Shown here: one piece after another, positions 1 to 9,150 of the stretch | How the letters are laid out: each line of letters opens with the position of its first letter | Position numbering within the stretch: position 1 is the first letter of the stretch | Assembly: GCF_001428045.1 (NCBI RefSeq) | Contig: NZ_LMSD01000002.1 | Location: 62,812 to 126,811, forward strand | From: Paenibacillus sp. Soil750 | GTDB lineage: Bacteria; Bacillota; Bacilli; Paenibacillales; NBRC-103111 | DNA length: 64,000 nt | Direction: 5' to 3' | The notes under the pieces: generated by a model | Seen by the model: only the letters and a program-made list of their open reading frames with translations | What the model was told of the DNA's origin: nothing | Databases searched by the model: none | Program-made: the position numbers and the translations under genes

Positions 1-134
1 ACAATGACACTCGCACCCGCGGTTGGTTTTTTGGGATCTGCGTATCCGACGCCGACGCCCATAACCTCTGCCCTTTTCAATAATACAGGCGAGAGACGAT
101 TCTTATGTTTCAGTGCTTCATGAAATGTTGCCAT
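1..134 (-). CDS. N-terminal fragment of an unidentified protein, cut by the window edge
   Basis: An open frame of 44 codons starts at the ATG at 134-132 and runs off the left edge. An in-frame-looking upstream ATG at 140 is followed at once by TGA, so it cannot be the start. A purine-rich AAAAGGGG sits about 8 bases upstream of the chosen ATG. The visible residues include VLLKRAEVMGVGVGYADPKK. The VMGVGVGY pattern reminds me of the N-terminus of small chymotrypsin-fold or Nal1-like proteins seen in Bacillales, but that is recall only. Too little is present to assign a function. It reads in the same direction as sbcC but is separated from it by a terminator. Confidence 0.5.
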   Translation of the reverse strand, partial: MATFHEALKHKNRLSPVLLKRAEVMGVGVGYADPKKPTAGASVI

Positions 135-222
135 TCACATTCCCCTTTTCGTCATGTTGGTGCAGTGTATGCCAACTTGTACGATTCGGCATGATGCCTT
201 TACCTAAGGAGCTGGCAGGAAA

Positions 223-262
223 CAAAAAAAAGGCTAATGACCGATAGCGGGTCATTAGCCTT
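223..262 (-). terminator. Rho-independent terminator downstream of sbcC
   Basis: A perfect 13-bp stem pairs 230-242 (AAGGCTAATGACC) with 250-262 around a 7-base loop. On the minus strand it is followed by a run of T (A tract at 223-231 on the plus strand). It lies about 95 bases past the sbcC stop and closes the addB-addA-sbcD-sbcC transcription unit. Confidence 0.9.
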
Positions 263-355
263 CATTTAGGTGATAGAAATGAGGAGCGCAGCGTAGTGAA
301 AGCTGTGCTCCATCGACTATTCCGTGTTCAAAAATAGACTTATTGAACAATTCAA

Positions 356-3300
356 TTAAAGTTCTTCAAGAGAAATACGACTCCCGCGGCCAGATGGTTC
401 TGCGGGTTGAACAATTAATTTACGTACGAGTCGTGCACGGAGTTCGGGTACGTGAGAGATGACACCCACAGCTAATCGATCTGTATGCAGCTTCTCTAGC
501 GCTCCTATGACCATGTCTAGCAACTCTTGGTCCAGTGTGCCGAAGCCCTCATCGAGGAAGAAAAACTCTAAAGGATATTCGCCTTTTAGCTGAATCTGAG
601 CGGACAAGGCTAACGCTAATGCTAACGAGGTAAGGAAGGTTTCCCCACCAGAAAGCGTGCCAACTGGTCGCTTCACCCCACCATTCGCATCGTCACGAAT
701 GACGAAGCCACCGCCAGAGTCGACCTCAATCCCATATCGTCGACGCGTTAACTCACCCAGTCGCTCAGATGCCGCGCGGCTTACTTGCATTAACTGCTCT
801 TCGGCAAGGTACTCGACGAAGGCATTCGCCTTGAGCACGGCTTGCAGCTTGCCAAGCCGTTCTAGCAGCGTCGCCTGCTCAACGCGCTGCGCTTCGAGCT
901 CGCACCAGCGCAAGTGCCGCGCAGCGAGCTCGCTGGCGCCCTGCGCCGCCTTAGCGCGCGCTTCCAGCGCGGCCTCGGCGCCGGCCTTCGCGTCGCTCAG
1001 CTGCGCCTGCGACTGCGCCCATTCGGCCGCGCTCAGCACGCGGCCCTGCAGCTTCGCTGCCAGCTGCGCCAGCTGGGCGCGCAGCGCCTGCTCGCGCTCG
1101 CGGTGCTCCGCCGCGAGCTGCGTCCACTGGCGGCGCTGCTCAGGCGCCAGCGCCGCGGCCTCTGCGGCTTCGCGCGATGCGAAGCCGCCTTTCTCGAGCG
1201 CGCTGGCCAGCGCGCGCTCGGTCTGCGCCAGCTGCCGCGCCGCGGCGGCAGCTGCTTCGGTGGCGGCGCTGTAGCGCTGCGCCGCCAGGGACTGCTCGCG
1301 CTGCGCAGCAGCGTGCGCGAGCTTGGTCATCTGCGCGAGCTGCCGCAGCTGTGCAAGCGCGGAGGTCGCCTCCGCGATGAGCTGCGGCACCGCCGCGCCA
1401 GGCGCGCGCAGAGCGAGCTGCCGCGACTTGTCGGCGGCGAGCAGCGCGAGCCCTTGCAGCCGCTCATGGAGCTGCAAAGCCGTACGCTCGCGCTCCTGCG
1501 CAGCAAGTTGCAGCTTGTCGATGTTGACGAGCAGCTCCTCGAGGAAAGGGATGCTTTTCTCAATTCGGCCACGCAGCTCATCCGCCATCCGCTCATGATC
1601 CAGGATCTGTTGGAGTTGTTCTTCAACAATTTCCCAGCTCAGCTCTGCGAATCGCTCTTGCCACTGGAGAACTTGATCTTGGATAGCAGCCGTCAGGCCA
1701 CTTAATCTAGCTTCAGCTTCTACAACCAAGCTAGCAGCCGCTTGCCCTTGCGCTCCTAGGACTAAATCTTGTTGTGTCAATTGTACGTGTTCTTTGAGCA
1801 AATGTTCATATGCCTTCCCAGATGCTTCCACTTGAGAAGCAAGGTTTTGAGAAGCTGAATTCACACTCTCCCATGCCTTGTTCCAATCTTCCAAGCTCAT
1901 GACCATAAGCGAACTAAGTGGACTTACTTGATCACCGATTTCTTGACCTGCTGCAGCTTCTTGAAGCGCAAGGTCCCGGCCAGCAACTTCTTCTATTTGT
2001 TTACTTATCGCTTCATCAGGGAAACTCAAAGCTGCAGCCTGCTTATGTTGATCCGCCATACTTCGAATGAGTTGCAACCCTTGATACTGACTTTCTTTCG
2101 CTTGCTGCAAGTACGGTTCGATTTGATGCAGTAAGTTTTCAGAAACGCTGTTCTTATCCGAATCCTCTGCGTTTACGCTACTCTTATGCAGCGCTGGATG
2201 CTCTAGAGCACCACACACGGGGCACGATTCTCCCATTTCCAATTCTGAAGCCAACAAAGCAGCCAAGGCATGACGTTCTTGATGCTTCAATTGCTTTCTT
2301 TGCTCTTCCAACCACCCTTGCAGACCAGTCGAGAAAGCTGTAAATAAGCCTTGTTGTTTCTGTAATTGCCATTCAATCGAAGCACTAGCTTCAAACCAAC
2401 TTAAAAACCGAGCATACAACACTCTCTGTTTGTCCAAAATCAATGCTCTCGATTGCTCCACAGTGTTACATGCATTCACTTTGTCAACTTTGTTTCGTTG
2501 TGCTTCTAGCTCTTGAGCCTGAAGAAGAAGTATAGCCTTTTTCTCCTGCACAGCGTATTGCAATTGTTGCCTCTTCGCAGCATCCGTCTCAACCAGTTTT
2601 AATTGAGCTTTCAGTTCTGTTTGTTTGGCAACCGCTTTTTGCTTCGTTTCATGCGCTTTCGACATATCCGCACGCAAACTTAATAAGGCTGATTTCACTT
2701 CAGCTTCTTGTGTTTGTGCTGCTTGAATTTGCGACTGTACTTGTTCGAGCTCCTGTCCTATCACAAGCGCTTGTTCCAATTGATCCAAACGCAGCAATAA
2801 TGGCCCTTCTTGTGCGACTAGATCCTGCCCCGCTTTATCAAAAGCAAGCGATGCTCGCTGAAAATCAGTTTCCGAGCTGGCCAGGGATAACGTTGCCGTT
2901 TCAAGAAGTGCTTTGCTTGACAACACATCTTTAGCAGCCAGTTTATGTTGATCCAAGTAGGGTATAACCCGCTCCGCTTGTTCAGCCAGCTTTAGGATCT
3001 GTTCTTTTTCAGCAATAAGTTCTTCTTGTTCATGATGCTTTCGCTGCTCTTGTTCAATACCTTCCGATTCCTTTATCCATTGATAGACTTGTTTGTTTTC
3101 TTCGTAGGCCTTCTCCTGTTGCTCCAAATGAAGTCGACTTCGAACCGCCTCTTGTTCCGTTTCAAGAAGTCTTCTATTCGCTTCCTCCAAAGCTGCTGTG
3201 GTCGCATCGCCCAAGCCCTGCTGTTCAGCAGCAAGCTGTTTAACGGCACTGTCCGTTTCTTTTACTTTAGAGCTGACTTTTGAGCTTAATTGATCCCCAT

Positions 3301-3838
3301 AGGTTTCAAGATGGAAAAGACGTTGCAGCATTTGCCTGCGATCTTTGCCTGTCAAAGTCAAAAACTCTGCGAACTTTCCTTGCGGGAGCACGACTGCTCT
3401 TGTAAAATCCTGCATAGACAGACCGAGTATATTCTGGACCTGTTGATTGACTTCGCCTGCCTTATCCGCCAGCACAATCGTTTCGTTATCGCGTATATGT
3501 AAGAGACGTGAAATCGTTCCGTTAATGGACATTTCAGCTCCGCGCTTGAATTGCCGCTCTACTCGGTATCGCGCTGTGCTCGATGCGTTCGTCAGTTCAA
3601 ATGTAAAAGAAACGAACAGCGTTTGCTCCGCATGATTCATGATCGCTTGTGTGCCACCGCTTGCCCTTTCTACTTTGCCATAGAGCGATAGCGTTATCGC
3701 ATCTAAGATCGATGATTTCCCGCTGCCTGTTGGTCCAAAAATACCAAACACACCCGCATCTACGAGCTGGCTAAAATCGATCGTTTGCAGCTCTCGATAG
3801 CTTTGCAAACCTGACATCTGTAACTGAATTGGACGCAA
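356..3838 (-). CDS. sbcC: Exonuclease subunit SbcC (SMC-like ATPase)
   Basis: SbcC is the ATPase of the SbcCD nuclease, which cuts hairpins and processes protein-blocked DNA ends. The 1160-residue product has the family layout. A Walker A motif GPTGSGKSSI is near residue 35. Long coiled coils flank a zinc hook CPVCGALEHP near the middle. The ABC signature LSGGETFLTSLALALALS and Walker B FFFLDEGFGTLD are near the C-terminus. The start follows a good ribosome site and sbcD lies just upstream on the same strand, 101 bases away. The part encoded by about 850-1540 is strikingly G+C rich and Ala/Gln/Arg rich, unlike the rest of the gene. It lies in the second coiled-coil arm, where composition is free to drift. 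Confidence 0.97.
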   Translation of the reverse strand: MRPIQLQMSGLQSYRELQTIDFSQLVDAGVFGIFGPTGSGKSSILDAITLSLYGKVERASGGTQAIMNHAEQTLFVSFTFELTNASSTARYRVERQFKRGAEMSINGTISRLLHIRDNETIVLADKAGEVNQQVQNILGLSMQDFTRAVVLPQGKFAEFLTLTGKDRRQMLQRLFHLETYGDQLSSKVSSKVKETDSAVKQLAAEQQGLGDATTAALEEANRRLLETEQEAVRSRLHLEQQEKAYEENKQVYQWIKESEGIEQEQRKHHEQEELIAEKEQILKLAEQAERVIPYLDQHKLAAKDVLSSKALLETATLSLASSETDFQRASLAFDKAGQDLVAQEGPLLLRLDQLEQALVIGQELEQVQSQIQAAQTQEAEVKSALLSLRADMSKAHETKQKAVAKQTELKAQLKLVETDAAKRQQLQYAVQEKKAILLLQAQELEAQRNKVDKVNACNTVEQSRALILDKQRVLYARFLSWFEASASIEWQLQKQQGLFTAFSTGLQGWLEEQRKQLKHQERHALAALLASELEMGESCPVCGALEHPALHKSSVNAEDSDKNSVSENLLHQIEPYLQQAKESQYQGLQLIRSMADQHKQAAALSFPDEAISKQIEEVAGRDLALQEAAAGQEIGDQVSPLSSLMVMSLEDWNKAWESVNSASQNLASQVEASGKAYEHLLKEHVQLTQQDLVLGAQGQAAASLVVEAEARLSGLTAAIQDQVLQWQERFAELSWEIVEEQLQQILDHERMADELRGRIEKSIPFLEELLVNIDKLQLAAQERERTALQLHERLQGLALLAADKSRQLALRAPGAAVPQLIAEATSALAQLRQLAQMTKLAHAAAQREQSLAAQRYSAATEAAAAAARQLAQTERALASALEKGGFASREAAEAAALAPEQRRQWTQLAAEHREREQALRAQLAQLAAKLQGRVLSAAEWAQSQAQLSDAKAGAEAALEARAKAAQGASELAARHLRWCELEAQRVEQATLLERLGKLQAVLKANAFVEYLAEEQLMQVSRAASERLGELTRRRYGIEVDSGGGFVIRDDANGGVKRPVGTLSGGETFLTSLALALALSAQIQLKGEYPLEFFFLDEGFGTLDQELLDMVIGALEKLHTDRLAVGVISHVPELRARLVRKLIVQPAEPSGRGSRISLEEL

Positions 3839-3939
3839 TTAATTTCCTCCTTTCATTCACATCACAAAGTTATCCACAAGCATTAGTTGGGGAAAACAAT
3901 TTGCTTGCTAGCTGTTCACGTACATCCATCCCTGCTCAA

Positions 3940-5121
3940 TTAATCGCCGCCAGTGGTATCCCCAAGATCTTTCTCTTGCAGCAGCTCCAAAAATAATTGA
4001 ACTAATGCAGGCTCAGGCTGTGCGCCTCCTGTTTGGCGCGCATAGAAGCGTGTGAAATGCTCTTCCATCGAAAAAGCTGCTCTCGGCATCGCCGAACGTA
4101 CAACTTCCATTTCCGGATAGATGGGCCGAATGTGAATGAATCCTTCGTACGCTTTACGTAACGATTGTATTTGTTCAATGGACATAGCCGATGTCATCGT
4201 AATCTCCAAATCGATCCATGCCGTGCTATCCCGTTGCTCATCTAACCATTGATGAACCTGCCCAATGCCTTCCTTTGCCTTCCAACTCACTAAAGGGCGT
4301 CCGGAGTTCAAGAAAATCTCCTTGGGTTCGGCTACCTGCCCAGGGGCAAGATCAAGTATCGTAACCGATTTGGCTTGACCCTCTTCCGAGAAGCTGTAGG
4401 CTAACGGCGATCCACTATATCGAATGGGTGATGCTGCCTTCACATTTTGCGGACGATGCAAATGGCCTAGCGCAACGTATTGTGCTCCCGCTGTCAATGC
4501 CGTTGTATCAACCGTATAAGCGCCGCCTACTTGAATAGGTCGCTCAGACTCCGTTTCATGCCCTCCAAGGACATACAGATGACTCATAATCAAATTCACT
4601 GTACTAGCTTCAAAGGAAGCTGCCTGTTTGCGAATGAGTGCCCCTACTCGCTCCGAATATTTGCTGCGCAGCACTTCTTCCTCCGCAACCTCGGACAACA
4701 ACTCCTTCAAACGTGATTCCGAAGGATACGGCAAAGCGATTAGTCGTGCAAGCTCACCCGTACGCGCGATTCCAATCGACTGAATTTCTTGAATTGGCAA
4801 ACCTATCAAGGTGATTCCTTGCGTTGCTGCAAGCGGACCCGAAGCTGCAAGTCGATCCGGATGATCATGATTGCCTGAAATAATCGCTACATGTCTTTTC
4901 CCGCCATCAGCTAATCTCGCAATGCCTTCATAAAACAACTGCTCCGCAGCAGCAGGAGGATTCACACTGTCATAAATATCTCCTGCAATCAACACCAGAT
5001 CAATGGCTTGATCTTCCACGATGCGCACCAATTCATCCATAAACGCGATTTGTTCATCCATCCGACTTCGACCTTCCAAGGCTCGTCCAAAATGCCAATC
5101 CGCTGTGTGTAAAATTCGCAT
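3940..5121 (-). CDS. sbcD: Exonuclease subunit SbcD (calcineurin-like phosphoesterase)
   Basis: This is the Mn-dependent nuclease subunit that pairs with SbcC. The 393-residue protein opens with the metallophosphoesterase motifs in order: ADWHFGR (motif I), GDIYD (motif II), SGNHDHPDR (motif III), then LYVLGGHE and ALGHLHRPQ for the distal histidines. A capping domain follows. The ATG is preceded by AAGGAG at good spacing. The gene sits between addA (45 bases upstream) and sbcC (101 bases downstream), all on the minus strand, consistent with a shared double-strand-break repair operon. Confidence 0.96.
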   Translation of the reverse strand: MRILHTADWHFGRALEGRSRMDEQIAFMDELVRIVEDQAIDLVLIAGDIYDSVNPPAAAEQLFYEGIARLADGGKRHVAIISGNHDHPDRLAASGPLAATQGITLIGLPIQEIQSIGIARTGELARLIALPYPSESRLKELLSEVAEEEVLRSKYSERVGALIRKQAASFEASTVNLIMSHLYVLGGHETESERPIQVGGAYTVDTTALTAGAQYVALGHLHRPQNVKAASPIRYSGSPLAYSFSEEGQAKSVTILDLAPGQVAEPKEIFLNSGRPLVSWKAKEGIGQVHQWLDEQRDSTAWIDLEITMTSAMSIEQIQSLRKAYEGFIHIRPIYPEMEVVRSAMPRAAFSMEEHFTRFYARQTGGAQPEPALVQLFLELLQEKDLGDTTGGD

Positions 5122-5166
5122 GTCTCATCTCCTTCCTAACCCTGGTTTGGCCTTCGTTTTCTATGA

Positions 5167-8100
5167 CTACATTTCCACCAACTTCGCACCATCAAAGAAA
5201 TAGAGGAATTTCCCGTGTATCGGACGTTTCCAGATATGTTCCACAGCTCGTGCGTACAAGCCTATTTGCTTCTCATAGCGTAGTTGAAGTTCTGATTCCG
5301 TACTTCCTCTAACAGCATCTGTTTTATAATCTACGAGAACGAGTCCCAGTTCATCTTCAAATAGACAGTCAATGACCCCTTGAATAAGTACAGTCTCACC
5401 AAGCGTTGATGGATCCGTCTCCGAATAAACCTCATCTGCAGGAAGTCCATAGCTAAATGGAACCTCACGCTGAACATGATGTGACTGAAGCATTCTTTTG
5501 CCAACCGACGTCTCAAAAAACTTCAATATGACAGGAATATCTACCACATCACGCTGCTCCTGCGTCATGGTTTGTTTGTCCAACATCTCCTGAAGTGTCG
5601 ATTGGATACTTGCCACTGTAGGCAATTCCGATAGGGACATATTTTGCATAACAGCATGAACGACAGTCCCTTTCTCTGCCGCAGTCAGCTTCTTCTCTTC
5701 CATAAATCTCGGTCTACGCCATATCGAAGGAGCTTGTTGACTGGTTTCTAACGCAGGCCCCAGTATAGATGTGGTATCCACAGAGTTCGGTGACTCCAAC
5801 TCATCTGCGATTCGGTTGATTTCAGATAATCGTTTCATCTCCGAAACTGTGGTTTTGGCAAAATGTTTAGGTGCACCTGGAAAATCATATTGCCAGGATA
5901 AACGCTCATCTAAAGCATCTTTCCATTTCCCCGATGTAGTGACAACCTCTCGTTGCTGAATGGCCATAAATCGATCTTGATCTGGCTCGAAAGCCGCATC
6001 TTCTAAAACATCCAACTGCTGCAAGCTTTCTGGCGTAATGATAGATAGTTTCCATTGCGAGGAATCACGCAGCAAACGTACATCTGAAGACATCTCACTA
6101 ATGCCAAGTCTTTCTCGCCACAAGACTGCATCAGGATGACGAAGCAACGCCGGTCCTACCCAATCCAGATAGCTCTTCGCTTTCGCTAACTCAAAATCAG
6201 GCAAGTACCAAGCCTCTCTTGATAAGTGACGTCCCCATCCGCGCAAAAGTTTATCAAGAGATTTCACAGTGCCTAATAGGTACAACTTCTCGCGCGCTCT
6301 CGTAAGAGCTACATATAGAACACGCATTTCTTCAGCTAGAAGCTCTAGTTTCAGCCTCTTTTTAATAGCAAGAGAAGGTAACGTCGGGTAACTGACACGA
6401 AGCGTCGTGTCTACAAATCTCGGTCCAAAGCCAAGCTCTTTATGCAATAAAAATGCCTCATTCAAATCGCGTTGATTAAACATTTTCGTCATACCCGCCA
6501 CGAATACCACAGGAAATTCCAGACCCTTACTCTTATGAATAGACATAATTCGTACAACGTCTTCCTGTTCACCCAACGCACGCGCGGTTCCAAGATCGCC
6601 ACCGCTTTCTTTCATCCGCTCAATAAATCGTAAAAACCGGAATAATCCACGCAAGGATGTACTCTCGTATTGTCTAGCTCTATCATAGAGCGCCCTTAAA
6701 TTGGCTTGTCTTTGCATGCCGCCAGGCAGGCCGCCAGCGAAATCATAATAGCCGGTTTGTCTAAAGATACGCCAGATTAAGTCAGCAAGAGAGCCCTGCC
6801 TCGCGTCATTTCGCCATTGTTCTAATTGTTCAAGAAACACAGTCAATTTCATCGACAACTGTTCATTCTCATTATGGGTATTTTGCCCGGCAGTCCGCAG
6901 TACAGACTCATAGAAAGCTACGGATTTATCCGCAACTCGAATTTGTGCTAAATCTTCAGCAGTTAGCCCCACCATCGGCGATCGCAAAACAGCAGCCAAG
7001 GGTACGTCCTGATAAGGATTGTCGATGACCTTCAATAAGGAGAGCATTGTCTCGACTTCGGTTGCCGAGAAGTACCCTGTGCTGAGCTCAGCATAAGCAG
7101 GTATTCCCTGCTTCTTCAGCTCGTCGATTATAATGGGAGACCACGCTTGGGTTGCTCTGAGTAAAATCACGATATCCCTGTAGGTTACCGGCCGATTGCC
7201 GCCAGTTCTTTTATCAAACACCTGAAAAGCTTCTTGATTCTCAGCACCTAATAAACCCCTGATTTGACGAGCAATGGTACGTGCTTCCAACTGCGCAGTT
7301 TCCAGCTCTTCTGCTTCCAAGGCAGGATCAGTCCCGCTTTCAGCACCATCAACGTTCGATTCGTCCCCATTTTCTTCCGATTCTTCCACGAATGTATCGC
7401 TTTTGTCGGCTCCGTCTTTCGCACGGTCTATGATCAGCATTTCCACAGAACAATCGGATGCGGAAGGCGGATACCCAGCTCCGTACACCAGTTCCGCACG
7501 CTCATCATAAGCAATTTCACCGACAGTTTCATTCATCATTTGTTTGAAAATAAAGTTAACTGCATCGACGACTTGAAGACGACTTCGGAAATTTCTAGCT
7601 AAGTCAATTCTTCCACCGGTCATTTCTCCACCAGATGTTAACTCTTTGTTAGATCGATACGCTTTGTATTTCTCTAAAAACAGACCTGGCTCTGCCAATC
7701 GAAACCGATAAATACTTTGCTTTACATCGCCAACCATAAACCGATTCCCAGGCTTAGCTGTTGAAATCAGCTCAACAATGGCTTCTTGAACACGATTCGT
7801 ATCCTGGTATTCATCCAGGAGCACTTCAGCAAATTGTTTCCGATACGCTTGAGCAGCTTCTGAAGGGTATAATTCACCTGGCATGGAACCAGGTGCACTA
7901 AGAATTTGCAAGCAGTAATGCTCCAAATCAGCAAAGTCAATCAGACCCTTCGCTGCTTTAGCAGCTTGATATCTTTTGCCAAAATCAACGATAAGATCGA
8001 CAAGGACATGCAATAAAGGAGCCATTTCTGCAATTTCTTGATGAAATTGCTCTGGTGTCCGTCCGAACAATTCTTCTTTTAATTTGTTAATTTGATCCTT

Positions 8101-9129
8101 CGCCTTGTTCCGTAGTTCTTTAACTTCTTCTTGTAGTCCTTTATCAAAATCATCGCCTTTACAGGCTTTGAGCTTGCCGAACTCTACCGTTTGAAAACCA
8201 AGATACAAGACGGACCAGGGATATGTCGTTGTTTCCAGTAAATTCTGAACGAGCAATAAATCATCACGAAGATTATCGATATAAGGAGCAGGTCCTCCCG
8301 GGGATTCAGCAATATACATGGCTTGTCCTAGCAAGTCCGCTGCCCCCTCTAGTTCAAGGGAAAGATCACGAATAAGACTTTGCTCCCAAAGTGAATAATC
8401 CACTGGTGCAGATGCCGCGGCAACAAAAGGCAGGGCCTCTTCAACTATTGCGTTTGCCTCACCCACACTCACTTGGTCAGCTTGATCTGCTCGCGGACCG
8501 AACATAGAAGCTGTTCCTCTTAACCAATGCTCTGGCCAAGGATGACTGCGAGATACATCGTATAGCTTCTGAATGAGCTGCATAATCGCGCTATCGTTAC
8601 GTTCACCACTGAAGGAGTCTACCAATTGCCAAAACGCACTGTTCTCATTACTTTCCGCGTAATATTCTTCAAGCATCTCTCCAAGCAAATCTTGACGAAG
8701 CAATTCAGCTTCTGTTTCATTCGCTATCCGAAAGCCAGGGTCTAACTGGATAAGACTAAAATACCGTTGTACAACCTCTAAACAAAAGGAATGCAGCGTA
8801 GTAATGGACGCTTTACCCATGAGTGCAAGTTGCTTTCGCAGATGCTGGGAATGCGGCTGTTTCATGAGTTCCTTCTCAAGTGCTTCTCGAATCCGATGCT
8901 TCATTTCTGAAGCTGCTGCCTTCGTAAAGGTAGCAACGAGTAATCGGTCTACATCAATTGGCTCCCACTCATTGGAGATCCGTCGAATGATTCGTTCTAC
9001 GAGTACGGCTGTCTTGCCAGAGCCCGCAGCAGCGGCAACCAGCATATTCTGCCCCTTAAGGGTTATCGCGTCCCATTGATCGTCCGTCCATGTACTACCG
9101 ATAGGCTTAGGTTCTTGCTGATGTGTCAC
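5167..9129 (-). CDS. addA: ATP-dependent helicase/nuclease subunit A
   Basis: AddA is the UvrD-like 3'-5' motor and one of the two nucleases of the AddAB complex, the Gram-positive counterpart of RecBCD. The product has 1320 residues. Walker A is AAAGSGKTAVLVERI near residue 33. Further helicase motifs include the Walker B LLDEYQDTN, VGDVKQSIYRFR and VRIMSIHKSKGLEFPVVF. A C-terminal RecB-type nuclease domain carries GTVVHAVMQ, GVIDCLFED and VDYKTDAV, with the catalytic Asp and Lys visible. The start codon is GTG, 8 bases after AAAGGAG. It begins 21 bases after the addB stop, so co-translation with addB is likely. Length is slightly above the Bacillus protein because of an acidic insertion after MLIIDRAKDG. 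Confidence 0.97.
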   Translation of the reverse strand: MTHQQEPKPIGSTWTDDQWDAITLKGQNMLVAAAAGSGKTAVLVERIIRRISNEWEPIDVDRLLVATFTKAAASEMKHRIREALEKELMKQPHSQHLRKQLALMGKASITTLHSFCLEVVQRYFSLIQLDPGFRIANETEAELLRQDLLGEMLEEYYAESNENSAFWQLVDSFSGERNDSAIMQLIQKLYDVSRSHPWPEHWLRGTASMFGPRADQADQVSVGEANAIVEEALPFVAAASAPVDYSLWEQSLIRDLSLELEGAADLLGQAMYIAESPGGPAPYIDNLRDDLLLVQNLLETTTYPWSVLYLGFQTVEFGKLKACKGDDFDKGLQEEVKELRNKAKDQINKLKEELFGRTPEQFHQEIAEMAPLLHVLVDLIVDFGKRYQAAKAAKGLIDFADLEHYCLQILSAPGSMPGELYPSEAAQAYRKQFAEVLLDEYQDTNRVQEAIVELISTAKPGNRFMVGDVKQSIYRFRLAEPGLFLEKYKAYRSNKELTSGGEMTGGRIDLARNFRSRLQVVDAVNFIFKQMMNETVGEIAYDERAELVYGAGYPPSASDCSVEMLIIDRAKDGADKSDTFVEESEENGDESNVDGAESGTDPALEAEELETAQLEARTIARQIRGLLGAENQEAFQVFDKRTGGNRPVTYRDIVILLRATQAWSPIIIDELKKQGIPAYAELSTGYFSATEVETMLSLLKVIDNPYQDVPLAAVLRSPMVGLTAEDLAQIRVADKSVAFYESVLRTAGQNTHNENEQLSMKLTVFLEQLEQWRNDARQGSLADLIWRIFRQTGYYDFAGGLPGGMQRQANLRALYDRARQYESTSLRGLFRFLRFIERMKESGGDLGTARALGEQEDVVRIMSIHKSKGLEFPVVFVAGMTKMFNQRDLNEAFLLHKELGFGPRFVDTTLRVSYPTLPSLAIKKRLKLELLAEEMRVLYVALTRAREKLYLLGTVKSLDKLLRGWGRHLSREAWYLPDFELAKAKSYLDWVGPALLRHPDAVLWRERLGISEMSSDVRLLRDSSQWKLSIITPESLQQLDVLEDAAFEPDQDRFMAIQQREVVTTSGKWKDALDERLSWQYDFPGAPKHFAKTTVSEMKRLSEINRIADELESPNSVDTTSILGPALETSQQAPSIWRRPRFMEEKKLTAAEKGTVVHAVMQNMSLSELPTVASIQSTLQEMLDKQTMTQEQRDVVDIPVILKFFETSVGKRMLQSHHVQREVPFSYGLPADEVYSETDPSTLGETVLIQGVIDCLFEDELGLVLVDYKTDAVRGSTESELQLRYEKQIGLYARAVEHIWKRPIHGKFLYFFDGAKLVEM

Positions 9130-9150
9130 CTTGTACGCTCCTTTCTACCT

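Noticed and set aside
657-1705. Several long plus-strand open frames (205-263 codons) opposite sbcC
   Set aside because: They lie in the G+C-rich patch, have Arg/Ser/Ala-rich low-complexity products and no ribosome sites. They are mirror frames of sbcC.
7264-7602. A 112-codon plus-strand frame opposite addA
   Set aside because: No ribosome site and fully inside a strongly conserved gene.
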